This document shows positions 43,756-55,500 of a stretch of 64,000 bases of DNA, in pieces; within the stretch, counting starts at the first letter, position 1; each line of letters opens with the position of its first letter. This DNA comes from Phallusia fumigata (taxonomy: Eukaryota; Chordata; Ascidiacea; Phlebobranchia; Ascidiidae), in contig QXVZ01001034.1 of assembly GCA_008931825.1 (NCBI GenBank), positions 62,001-126,000 of the forward strand, given 5' to 3'. The notes beneath the pieces were generated by a model. It was not told where the DNA came from and did not search any database. It saw nothing but the letters and a program-made list of their open reading frames with translations. Both the position numbers and the translations under genes were made by a program.

Positions 43756-44835
43756 ACCTGCGTTCCGGGTTCGAACCCCGCCGTACGCACTGCAGGCTGT
43801 GTGTTGTTTTAACAACTCTGACAGATTTTACAGTTTTAACAAAGTCACCTAAAAATCTAATGCAAACGACGCTTGTTAGGCGATTTCCTTTATTTAAAAC
43901 CAACTTCAACCCAAAGATTTTCCACCGTTGCTGCAGCGAACCTTAGTCAACAATCGGGACCGTGCGCACCAATTGTACCGAGCTGGCGCGTACCTAGTCC
44001 ACTCCAATACAATTATCTGGAGATAACACAGGGATAGTTACGAATTTTAATCGTCGAAAAACCTCGTTTGTGTTTTTTTTCTTGGGGTTTAAATACTCAA
44101 AAAGCGATGTGATTGGCTTCTGCGTCAACTGTTGCCACATTGAAACAAAAAAAATATTTTTATGGTTTACGGTCCAGGTTCCATTGTAATGAAACCAAAT
44201 ATACCAGAAGTTGCGTGGAAATGTTGCCAAGACCAATCTTTTTATACTTGCCCAAAATCTTGTATCTTCTTTCGCATTCCGTTGCCAGTAGCGACCGTTT
44301 TTTCTGTTTCATGACATTCTAGAATTGTGTATTGGGGATATCCCCGAAAATACCTTGTGCTCTTTTACTTTACAAGGAAACCGCGCAACGTGGTTGCACC
44401 TCACATTTATTACACATAAATTGGATTTTTTTAACTGGAATTTTCTCGCTTTGTTTCCATACAAAGTATATGACCAGGTTGAGAGTATACGCATTTGTTA
44501 CAACTCGAATGGAAAAAAGGAATTCTGTGCTTAGCATCATTCCAATTGCGCTGGTTGAAATTGATATTGCACGTAGAATTACATTTTATTTTAAGTAGGT
44601 TTTATAACGAAAAAAACGTTCGGGTAAATCGCCAACTGGTTTTAATATCTTACATCGTTTTTGTCAATTGTTTGTATTGATTTCTTCCGTTTGTGGTGAC
44701 CGCGCTTGACTGTTGCTCTGCACTTTTTCGAGTCGTCGAGCCGATATTACATATTTTATGTGGTTTAAACAATGGCACACTTTGGAACTGTTCAACGTAA
44801 AATTCTAAGTGAAAACAAGAGGCACAAGAGATCGT
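43756..44835. other. Spacer between the convergent MAP3K7 and sugar-transporter genes
   Basis: It holds both 3' UTRs. A perfect B-box (GGGTTCGAACCCC, 43767-43779) begins 12 bases after the MAP3K7 stop codon. A minus-strand AATAAA at 44585-44590 may end the transporter transcript. No other gene is seen. Confidence 0.5.
44585..44590 (-). terminator. Possible poly(A) signal of the sugar transporter
   Basis: AATAAA on the minus strand lies about 245 bases after the stop codon. It is the nearest canonical signal in the right orientation. Confidence 0.35.
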
Positions 44836-47800
44836 TTACAAGACTGTCAGTTCCCCTTTTTCGTTGACGTAAGCCTGGTTGTCATAAGCGACGACGTCAG
44901 CGATGGGAGTCTTGTTTCGTTTTGCGAAGATCGCCTGGATGGCCATGACACTTTTGTCCTTCGTTTCGGGCACGACTTTGTAGATGAATATCAGCGCCGA
45001 AGCTGTGATGACCAGGAACGGGAGAAGCGCAGCAAATTTCAGGTAATCCTGCAAATGGGTTGAGTTGATTTGGCTTGGTGAAAGAATGCATGGCGACACA
45101 ATTGCATAAAACCGTTCACCAGGCGTTAAATAGTAACGTCAAAACGGCATAAGGCGCAATTGGTGGATCGAGGGTGAATGCGCTGCAGCTAGATTTGATT
45201 CTATTTGAATAAGGAATTGACGATGCCGTAATCGGGCGAAACATTTTTTGGAAACTTTTGTTTCGAATCGATTGTTTCTTAAAAACTTCAGGGCCATGCA
45301 CAAAAAATGGCGGAAGTTAGAAACCATTGGGAAGCTATAAGTCAATTGTGGACCCTCGGATGGTAAAGCGTAATTGTAACAACTTTCGTGCATACAAGTC
45401 AAAATCAATATACACACTAACTTACAAATAGATATGGAGTGACAAAGCCGATCACTGCAAACCAAAACCACAACATGAACACCGCCAACGTCATCACCGC
45501 GGGGCGAGCTGATTGGTCGAGCAGTTCAGGCGTGATGGTATATGAGACAGCACCAGGGCCGACGGAAAAACCAAATATGAAAGCTTGTAGGGTTTTGAGT
45601 GTTAGGACCCTATGTACCTAACGTGTTCCTACTTGACAATTGGACTCACAATACCTTTGGTTAGTATTGTTTATTAGAAGACACCAACACGTAATTTAGA
45701 AGGCTCCGGTAGCAAAGATCCTACCAAGCCAAGGCCAAGAGTAGAATGACGACATCAGGCCACATAGCCCGATATAAGCACACAACATAACATCAATAAA
45801 CCAACATACCATCGCGGTCACTCGCCTAAAAACACCTGATATAATTACTCATAATTTTTCCCGTGCCACGTACCGACGTAGGTCATTTAGGAAATTATGA
45901 TCACGCGATGCGAGCTTTAATCATTCGGTACCAAGCACGACTTGATGTTCTCACGGGAAACAACGTTACGACATGAAATTGGATTCAAGCATTACGTCAC
46001 AATAATATTTAAGCCAAATACGTTACAAGCTACAACAAAAAAGGAACTTCAAATAAACAAGCCAAAACGCAAAAATCTTTGTTGTTTGAAAGGATATCAA
46101 AATGATTCATTAAGAAAGATTGGGAGGCGGGATTAACGTATTGTAGAGATAACAGCAAGAAAGATCCCCTAAACTGTATGTAACTTATTCAAGAATATTT
46201 TGTGATTTAAAATTAAAAAGGATTCTAAATCAAATCATGTGGTCAAGAGGAGACCGAAATTTGATAAAAAGCTAGTTGAATAATATCGTAAAACGAAGGA
46301 AAGCTAAAATTTAAATCCAATACATAAGCAATGCACAGCACTCGCTTTTTCGAAAATGTTTTTATGCCTCTGATTCCAGCGTTAAACAGTTTAAAGGTTT
46401 TGTAGGAGGACAAAGTCGGCTATACCCGGTTTGAAACTGGAATATTCCGACAAAAACCGCCTATCATCTGTTTTTTGATCCCTCGAGACCGAAAAAAGCA
46501 AGGCCGCAGCCTTGTATAACCAATTTTTTGTGACCGATTCCAGTTTAAACCGATTTGAGGGCTCGATAGGAGGCTGAAAACAGCTATATTTGGTTTAAAA
46601 TTTAAATATTTTGGCAAAACAGTCAAAATACTGGAATTTTTCTTCTATTTTGTGACCCATCGAAACAGAAAAATGACCCTAGCCTTTTTGTTTTTCAAAA
46701 ATCGTGACAAAATTTTGTCTTCGATTCTAGTTTAAGACCTGTTTGGAAGTTCGGCAGTAATATTCAGCCGAAAACCACCAAAAATGTGTTTTTTTCATTT
46801 TTTGACCCCCCAAAACCGAAAAATTAGCAAGGCTATATAGCTTTGATTTCGGTTTAATGATTTGGCTTAAAAATTTGGTAGAAGATAGTCATTGTATTTT
46901 GAGTTTCGCATCATGGACTTACATAACATAGCGACTATGGTGACGAAAGAGAACCAGGCCACAGATGTCTGAAATGCAACCATGATCGTGTAAAGCAGAA
47001 GAGCGATACAAACGATTAAACTCCCGACCATCAAAAGTCTTTTGCGTCCGAATCTCTCACATAAAAATCCCTGTTGAAAAAATCAGTAATTTAATATTCG
47101 GCACATTCCCATGCTATCTTGTATGCGGTAGTTCAGTTTGTTGCATTGTTGGTTTACTTGTTTTACAGCAGGGTTAGTAACGACGGGCCTGCGATTAAGA
47201 AAATCCCATGAAAACAATTTGTTAGGAACCATATTTCTATCATGAATTGTTTTTGTTGACATGTTATGAATGTAACAAAAGTTCTTAGTTCGCCTCTCGA
47301 TGTTACTTTGAAAGTTTTTACTTGACCCTCGAAGAAATTTAAGTTTGTGAGAGCTGTTTTACAGCAACAGCAAATATGTTTTATCAGGGGTTCTAAAATC
47401 GGGGTACGAGATCTGTTTCTATGGGTACGAGGATACTGGATGATCAGGGCCACTTAAGTAGATACTACATTACGTATATAACATCTGAACAAAAACTGTT
47501 TGTTATTTAAACATGGGAACATTAATTGGAAACTACAGAAGGGGACTGGTTGGTGATTTCAACGCGGTACCGCTAACAAAAAAAGTTAAGAACCACTGGA
47601 TTACATGGTTTACCTACAGTGTTGCTTGTTTTGCTCAAAGTAAAGTAGGCTACAACAAACTTGCCTAACCACTTACCCCACTAAATGTCGACACAACTTG
47701 AAAGCTTGAGACGCCAAGTGTTGCGTAACTTGCTATCTCGGGGGTAAGTCCCGCCAGGATAAAGACGTTATTGAGATAAAACTGAATTCCGTTGATTCCA

Positions 47801-50800
47801 GTCAGTTGCATCATACTCATTATCATCATCGCCGAAATCGTTTGCCATCTCACACGTCGTGACGTCAGTACCTGTGACGATACGTGACATAAGCTTGTGC
47901 CGGCAAGTCTAGTTCGTCACTGGTTGGTCGCAATTATTGAAATTGTAAAAAATTACCAAAAATTACATTTATAGTTTTCACGTCCATTGCTGGTAATGAC
48001 GTCTTCAAACGCATTTATGACGCATCGTAACGTCGTTACATGTAATCATTTTGACGTCAGGTCCTTAGTCAGTCGGTTAATACGTCACTTACTTGCAAGG
48101 TTGTCATCGGTTTTAATTGTTTGCTTGCTTCCTTCTCGTGACGTAGATGTTCCATTTCGTTCATGACGTCATCACTTCCTCGAAGCTTCTTGAGAACAGC
48201 CTCGGACCCTCGGCGATTCATTTTCACAAGATATAGAGCTCTACAGCAGAGAATCTGTTTTAGCAAGAAAACCACCATATCCACATTGTGATGAAGTCTT
48301 ACTTTGGACTTTCTGGGAACCACGGCGAATACATAATGCAAGCTATACTCGGTATAGCTGTCATTGCCAGCAGATATGGCCATCCAGTGCTTGTTCCGAG
48401 GACCTGTGCACAGGTTATGAGTTATAACGGGCAAAGAAGATAATAATGAAACTCCGAGATCATTTGCTTTCATAAATAGAGCAGTTTTTAAATTTTTCGT
48501 TGTGTGGGCCTGTGGTCAACCGAATAATGAACTTAGGTACAAAGTTACAGAACACAACTTCAGATGCCCATCTATCACGTGTGGAAATGTGAAGAAATTT
48601 TGATAACTCTTTCTTGACCAAACGTGTAAACAAACCCGCCTTAGACAGATAAAAATGAAAACAATGTGTGTCTCTTTTGAAAGAATACCAACGATTGACA
48701 ACTAAATATAAACGTTGATTGATGCAAGTTTTTCTGCGTCTGGTTTTACATGCTGCTGCTTAAACATTAAGTGTCTGTGACTTTAAATGTAAAATTTGCT
48801 GCTGTGTTTTTGGGTTAGCAACAAATTTCCTGGATGTTATTGTATTTGTTTTGTCTTGTGATCCCGTTGTTAATGTTTTCCATCCCGGACGTCTGTACCT
48901 TCGCCTATAAGCGTTGCCACGAAAGTAACCAGTGGCAAAAACAAAAAAGTCTTAAAAGTAATTTGGTTCGTCTGGAAACTAAAATTTTATTTTTGGTGGC
49001 CCGACAAGGTTTTGTTTTACCTCCGTCACTGCTAGAACAGCAAGTTCAGCTGATGAAATTTTGAAACATGTTACCTTATATGGTGGTTGCCAACGTCGCT
49101 TTGTAACTGCTTTTAACACACACACACAGTCGGTTATTTTACTTGTCATACTTGTCTAGCCGGAACTAGATCGTGACGTCGTCACACGTACAACCTGCTG
49201 CAAGCCGAGAGCGTTGCCAGTGACAACGCCGATCGCAATGGCGAGCGAAAAACACATTCCGAGTATACCGCGGACGTGGGACGCTGAGATTTCTGATACG
49301 TAGATTGGTCCAATACCTGTGATAAATACGATAAATATATACGAATGATAATACGGATATAAATAAATACAAAAGAGTTCAACACGGCTGAAAGAGGAAG
49401 TTAAAAAACTATAAAGCTGTTTCGGGTATAAAAGTAATAGTCTCTTTGATGCATTGTTTGCTTTCCTGCCTTTGTGTGCGTACCATTGAGTCTGGCTGAA
49501 AACAAGTAAACCTGGCAAGCGATTTGTTTTGAAAACAAAACGACAAAAATGTTTTTCAATCCACGATGATCATCCCGTCAAAATCTAGTCTTACACAGGC
49601 AAATGACATGAGTAAAGTGAATTACGTGTTTAAGATAATCAATAACTAAAGTGAATCGAATTAATTTGGCTGGGTTCTTTGACCCTAGAGGGGTATGAGT
49701 TTCGTAAATTGAAAATATATTACAGTTCTTTCATTTACTTGCCTGTTCCAAGTCCTGCAAATATCCCCAGTATAAATCTCCCGATGATGAGGGATTCATA
49801 CGAGTTGATCGCGTAGGATATGCACATGAGCAGAGTTGCAAATATACATATGCCCTGCAGCATGTAGGTAGAAAAGTATAAGGATAGGATTGACCAAGTC
49901 AAATATAAAGTTAGCCGAACCACTAATGTCTTGGCCCTAAAAGGTTCGGGGTCAATCCGAAAATTTAATTCTGTCAGAACCTAACAACATTTCGTAGCAT
50001 AGACGTTTTGGAGAGATTTTATGCTTCTAATGTGAGTAAATTTGTTTTTGTCACAACCACCTCGAGAAACAATAAAACCGAACAACACATTGACTAATTG
50101 CTTTTGAGTAATTTGCATTAAAAACAATGGTAACTTTTTAACCGAAACATTTGCTGCATCACCAATGAAAACAAAGTCCTAACTTGACATGTAATGCTGA
50201 TGGGACGCAGAGAGACAGCGAGAGGGAGATTAAGGGAGGAAAGAAGAAAGGTTAGCGAGAAAGGGGTAAAACAGGAGGGATGGGAGGTAGGAAAATGGGA
50301 ATAAACAGAAACGAAGCAAACAAATAAAGATGAGGAAAATATCATCCAACCCACCTGACTGTATATGATCGATTTTCGACTTCCGTATTTCGCCAGTAGA
50401 GGACGCACTAGCAGACACCCGAACATCCCACCGACCGCAAACATGGAAGCTGTCAGAATCCAGAGTAAATCTAACGTAGCAGCATCCAACGCGGCGTTGT
50501 ATCGGATCTGATAACAGGGGAACACTCAGTTAGATGTGGGCGGAATATCTTCGCGCCATGACCTGGTATGCATTTGATACCGATAGTTAGTTACGACATG
50601 ATTTGTTCAGTGATCATGAAGTTTGGTTAAGACATTGGTCCAGCATATTGGGTGAATAGCTAAGGTAGGTTGTTTGCTTTTTATTCTAGCGCAAACATTA
50701 TACGACTTGGTCGAGTTGCTTGAACTCGGTTACAGTAATACAAGAAACACGATTAAATAACGCTCTGAATCTTACCATGTGGGATTTATTGTAAAATTCC

Positions 50801-51084
50801 TGTATTGGACCTGCTGCCGAGTTCGTGGTTCCAATACTGAACCCGTATGTGAAAAGAAAACAACCTGGAGTAAGAATTGCTGGGACCAGCGCATAACGCG
50901 TCACCTTCTGCAAAACATACGTTGGTGTGAGGTTAAACACAAACTAACATATTCTGACCGCTTGCAAGACCAGAAGGCGAGCGTGAAACAAAAATTGGTG
51001 CATCCTCTTTAAAACCCTGGCGCAAAAGTACGCATTTGCTCCAACCCAGAGGAACGTAATGGGTTGACCCAAATTGAAGTCACC

Positions 51085-51119
<35 letters not shown>

Positions 51120-51159
51120 ATCCAACGGAACTGCAATGAAGCAGGCAGCTCGACGGCGG

Positions 51160-51237
<78 letters not shown>

Positions 51238-51658
51238 NCGACGGCGGACTGAGCAAAACGCATTCAGGCGTTGCTCCGCCCCCCGAGGATAAAAATGAAA
51301 CAAACAAACAAACAAACCAATATCTTACAAATTAACCCCGCTCTTTCACGCAAACGCAGATCATAAAATGTTGATAAACCCTAACAACTGTGGATTGGGA
51401 ACCGTGTTTACCTATTCAAATCCAAACTTTGTTTTGAATACAAACTAAGTGAAAGAAATTCTTTACTCTGATTTTACTCTATTTATGTGATGAAGTTTCT
51501 TATTGTGCACTTTTATAAAATTCGCATTTAATCCCTCAATTTTACCCTGAGCCACTTAATTTGTTAAAAAAAAGTATTGATATAAACTGAAGTTATGTAA
51601 ATCAAAACCCCGAAAATACATATTTTTTTATATTTACCTGTTTCTCCAGTGCAAACAT
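44836..51658 (-). CDS. SLC2A: Facilitative sugar transporter, GLUT/SLC2A family, complete, 500 aa
   Basis: Twelve-helix plasma-membrane carrier for hexoses. Exons in transcript order: 51638-51658, 50776-50907, 50355-50507, 49743-49854, 49195-49316, 48303-48403, 48093-48240, 47677-47871, 46923-47070, 45426-45583, 44836-45048. Phases close to 501 codons. Family marks seen in order: TM1 with a following NKS glycosylation site, GSRKS after TM2, GRFILGIFAG, YVSEISASHVRG, PESP before the intracellular helices (KKLRGSDD), QLTGINGIQFYLNN in TM7, ERFGRKRL, GPGAVSYTITPELL in TM10, and VPETKDKS after TM12. The layout is that of class I/II GLUTs. TM7 has QLT where class I transporters have QLS. The intron after 49743 starts with GC. 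The first coding exon is seven codons only, supported by a good donor and phase. Confidence 0.95.
45198..45213 (+). other. Exact copy of the Ciona 16-nt spliced leader, antisense in an SLC2A intron
   Basis: The plus strand reads ATTCTATTTGAATAAG, identical to the leader trans-spliced onto Ciona mRNAs as I recall it from the literature. It is followed by GAATTGACGATG, not by GT, so it is not a standard SL RNA donor here. It lies in the last SLC2A intron (45049-45425), opposite to that gene. It could be the 5' end of a retro-inserted, leader-bearing mRNA or a decayed SL RNA gene. Confidence 0.6.
46372..46860. repeat. Degenerate tandem repeat, about 165-185 bp unit, three copies
   Basis: Units begin at GATTCCAGCGTTAAAC (46372), GATTCCAGTTTAAACC (46536) and GATTCTAGTTTAAGAC (46723). 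Each carries a TAGGAGG-like piece and a TTTTTTGA(T/C)CC-CGA(A)ACCGAAAAA segment near its end. It sits in an SLC2A intron and is non-coding. Confidence 0.7.
47385..47598. mobile_element. hAT-like MITE in SLC2A intron
   Basis: It starts CAGGGGTTCTAAAATCGGGG and ends AAGTTAAGAACCACTG, a Charlie-type inverted pair. It shares a segment with the element at 52707-52963 (TTGGTGATTT then AGCGGTACCG-like). The flanking 8-mers agree only partly. Confidence 0.6.
51087..51249. other. Poly-C runs and one unknown base: assembly join in SLC2A intron
   Basis: C runs at 51087-51115 and 51161-51237 precede a single N at 51238. The decam CGACGGCGGA stands directly before the long run (51151-51160) and again directly after the N (51239-51248). 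This looks like two reads ended in a homopolymer and were joined with overlap left in place. Confidence 0.75.
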
Positions 51659-54600
51659 CGTCGACTTGAAACTCAACAGACAATGGCGCTTGTAAGTCCT
51701 GTTCCAAATTTTAAGTTTTTAAACAGAAAGAGATAACTAGGTCAGTTTCTACAATGCATGGCTCAAGAAAGATCCATTTCTTTACGCCAAGTGTCATGCA
51801 GTAGAGCGGAACTGGTTTACAAAAGGCGAAATCGACAGCACGCAAGTTTTGGGCCTTAAAACTGGGGTACAAACCAATGTGCCAACCCAAAAACTCGCTT
51901 TCTGAACTAATCGCCAAAGTTTCTTGATACGTTGAACTTTACCAAAGTCGTAATAGACCTTAGCTTCGCCCCTTTTCAATAATTTTCTAGCCAACGAGGA
52001 CAACAAAACCGTCCTAAACTATCTGGCAACGACACTGAAGTGCCTGACACAACGACTGGGATATGATTGCCGTTTTTTTCACCTGTTTACGTCACGCTTA
52101 CCGTTCGGTCATCCGACAAAAAATTGTCTTTGTGTTACGGCAGTGGTATTTTGGGAGCTTGCTTTTAAACTCTCATTTTGTTTGTAATAAACCGTGTTTC
52201 ATGCGAATGAGCTATTACCTTTTAACTATATTCAGCCTTTTAACTATATTCATATTCTTCCCTTAGCCTTTGGGGTCGCGTTTATTCCATTACCAAAAGC
52301 ATTTCAAATTTATGGACAGCTATTAAAGAGATACCAAGTTTGCAGTATTTGCTCAAGTTTCAAAGTTCCTTGAAATTTTCTACTTAAGTTTAGCGGCATG
52401 TTTTAAGACTGGAACAATGGTATTTGGAATTTGCCTGGTCGGCAGTCAGCTGGTCACGCGAGGTAAAGTTGGTTGTTAAAACGTGATCGGTAAATCAACT
52501 TGGTGTTACCAGGGAGGGCAAGCTCCGCTGTTTTATTGCACAGGGATAATAAAAACGGGAACAGTGTAAACATCAGTTCCCTGTACGTCAGCCTGGTAAG
52601 GGGCGTAAATACTAAGTCCGAGTCGGCCTTGTGGGTTTTCGTAACGATGACGAACTTCCTATGGAACTGAGTAAACAATTGTGTACCAAAGTGATATGCT
52701 CTATTGCAGAGATTCTTACCCAGGGGCACCAGTACCCCCAAGGGGAACGAAATGTGTTTCTTGGGGTTACAAGGATACCGAATCATTAGGTCCAATTGTG
52801 TAGATACTATGTTACATCTACAACAGCCAAACAAAATTTAAACAACACAAAGTTTGTTCTTTGAACATGAGAACAATAATTACTTTCCGTAAAATACAGA
52901 GCGGATGCGATAACTGGTTGGTGATTTTAAAGCGGTACCGATAAGGAAAAGGGTTAAGAAGTGATAGTTGGATTGGTGAGAAGACGCTTTAAATTAACGA
53001 AGTTAAATCATCTATATTACTTCGTTGGCCAAAAATCCATACCTACACTTTAAAATATCAGTAAACTGTAAGGGCGAATAAATACTTTTCGACAACCTTT
53101 GAATTAGACTTAGCATGTTTGGCCATCAGTATTTTTCCCTTTTCAACCAACACGGGACAACCCCAGCAAAATCTGTTTTGTACCCGAGTCTGCCTCCTTG
53201 ATTCTATAAAGGCTCATAACCCTACAAAAACGACTGAACATGAAAGTAAAAAAACTCTCTAGTTTTGCTTCTCTGGCATAACTTGTTCAGACACAAACTA
53301 ACTGTAAAGTGGTGGTACTTTCTAGAATATAAATCAGAGGCAACTCACTGTAAGATTATTAAACAGGAATACCATCAACACAATCAGCAACTTGCTAGGT
53401 AAGAAAAATGCCTTTAACTTTAGGCGCGTGCTTGCCAACAGCGTTTCAGACCAATCAACGGGTTTCGGAGGCCTACAGGCGGAGGGCGGGAATGCAAAGT
53501 AAAGGTGCCACAAATCAATTGCCACAAAACAAACAAATGCCTGTGTCGACGTAAATGCGTGGAAACGATAAGTAAACAATTAGGCAAACTAAAACATGAT
53601 TTTAAATGGGCAAGATGTAGAGCAACATAATGTGGGTGCAATAGTACAATTGGCACCACTTGCAGTTCATTCAGCTAATATCTCCGATTTAACCTTGACT
53701 TTTGCACCATCAAAAGGAAGCGTTGGTTGGACATTGGAGCCACATGAGACGCGAAATAATTCACTCGTGTACCTTGCTTCCAGTCCAAGCAAATACTTTT
53801 GTGTTTTAATATTTATGCGTTTTTTCTGCAAAATCTGTCAGATCGATTTTAAACCTGTACAGAAACACCAAACGAACGGTCAAACTGGACTAGGTGAAAA
53901 TGAGGTCAAAATTCACAAAGGTCAGCAATTCCTCAGTGACTTCGGAATACACATATTGGTAGGCAAACATTGTGTAATCAACAGTCAGCGTTTTTCTTAC
54001 TTTGATAAATAATTTACAGAATCGGCATTAACCGCAATTTATTACCTTCACTCATTTTTTATCACTGGGCGACTTATTTCGTTAATGTGTTTGTTCATCA
54101 CTTTGGTAACCTGCTTTACTCTTTGGCGCCACCGAAACACAGGTGGTTGGACATAAAGCCACTAGGTGACGCTGCCACTCTGTAAAATAAACTCAACACG
54201 AGGACTTGATTTCAACCGTTAAACCAATGATCTCAAAGACTAGGTTGATTTATGTTCGTACTGTTAAGCAAAACTCTAGATAAGTTTGGTTAAAAATTGC
54301 GCAGAAACTTTTAAAGCAGAGCTGCATTTTGGTTGGCGAATCCCTAAGTGGTTCCCAGTCTTTTTTGACGCATTCCCTCCTTTGTTTATTTTCGAGCTTT
54401 TCATTCCTCCCCTACTAGACAAGAAATAATATAAAGCAAATTTTAAATGTTTGGAACCACAGTCTAGCTGAATCGAAATACTACATTTATCATGAATAAC
54501 TAAACAATAAAGTGGAAATTCACTTCCTTAACTCAAAAAATTTCTCCTCACAATATTTTAGAAGTGTTGACGTAAGCACAACACAAGTACGTCACTGCCA

Positions 54601-55500
54601 TATATATTGTAGCGCGACAGGGGGAGCATCGTGGGGGTGCACACACAACACGTAGTATGCGTAGAAGGTAAACCCCCTAATGTAAAACACAAGGTTATTG
54701 CAATTACGGACATTTAACGAAGGTAAAATAAAAAAACACTTTGTTGCGTCACAATCACAACTGACTGCATCCAGTGACGTCATAAAAGGGAAATTTGGCT
54801 TCAAAAGTCTTTTTTGGGATATAGGTCATGGACGAGTTTGGTAGACTCTGTTTCGAAATAACTCTTTTCATTAGAACTGAAAACATACACACTTTATAAA
54901 TTTTTAATATTTTGTTCTGATTTTCTTCCCAATTAGGCAGCTTTCGGAGTCGTCTTTTTGCTTGAAATTTTCTCGTGAACATCTAGTTATAAACTAGACT
55001 CATCTTCTTGTCGCCGCCAGTGTACGAGGGGACGATTGAAGACAACGTGACGTCACAATACTGTTACAACACGGCAATGCGCATGCGCAAAGAGAGCGGC
55101 GAGCAGCAAAAAACACTGAGCGATGCATAACACGAAATACACGCTGTGGCGACGAACGAGGAAAAAACGGAAAAATATTTGGCAAAATAAGAAATAATAA
55201 CAAAAGCGCCGGAAAAAAGACAAAAAAAGAAAATGATGAAACTCTGGAATGGACGTAAGCGGGAGTTTCCCTGAACCGCTACTCTGGCTCGTTATAGGTT
55301 GTGTGAGTGACACGTGGCTTTACTTTAGTGGCAAGAGAGATAGTCTGGAAGCGAGCATGGCAGTTTGCGGACCTGTGGAGGAACAGAGTGTGTGACATCA
55401 CAGTCACCTAATGACGTCATGGACTGATGAAGCGGCAAACTAAGGACAGCAACGCAGTGAGCTTGTTGAAGTCAAGGATACGCGAGCGCAACCGCTGGAA
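51659..55500. other. Spacer between the sugar transporter and the DCBLD-like gene
   Basis: Next to 51658 lies the transporter 5' UTR/promoter; no TATA box is evident. The part next to 55500 is the DCBLD 3' UTR. A plus-strand open frame of 138 codons (53596-54012) has no recognisable domain and was not called. One hAT-like element (52707-52963) is listed separately. Confidence 0.5.
52707..52963. mobile_element. hAT-like MITE, relative of the 47385 element
   Basis: It starts CAGAGATTCTTACCC and ends GGGTTAAGAAGTG, with an internal GTACCCCCAAGGGGAACG hairpin-like part. Its right third aligns with 47540-47598. Ends are eroded and no target duplication is clear. Confidence 0.55.

Noticed and set aside
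50944-51315. Poly-glycine/poly-proline frames in the SLC2A intron
   Set aside because: Produced entirely by the homopolymer tract at the assembly join.
53596-54012. Plus-strand open frame of 138 codons between SLC2A and DCBLD
   Set aside because: No recognisable domain, no promoter or poly(A) context, and composition like the surrounding non-coding DNA.
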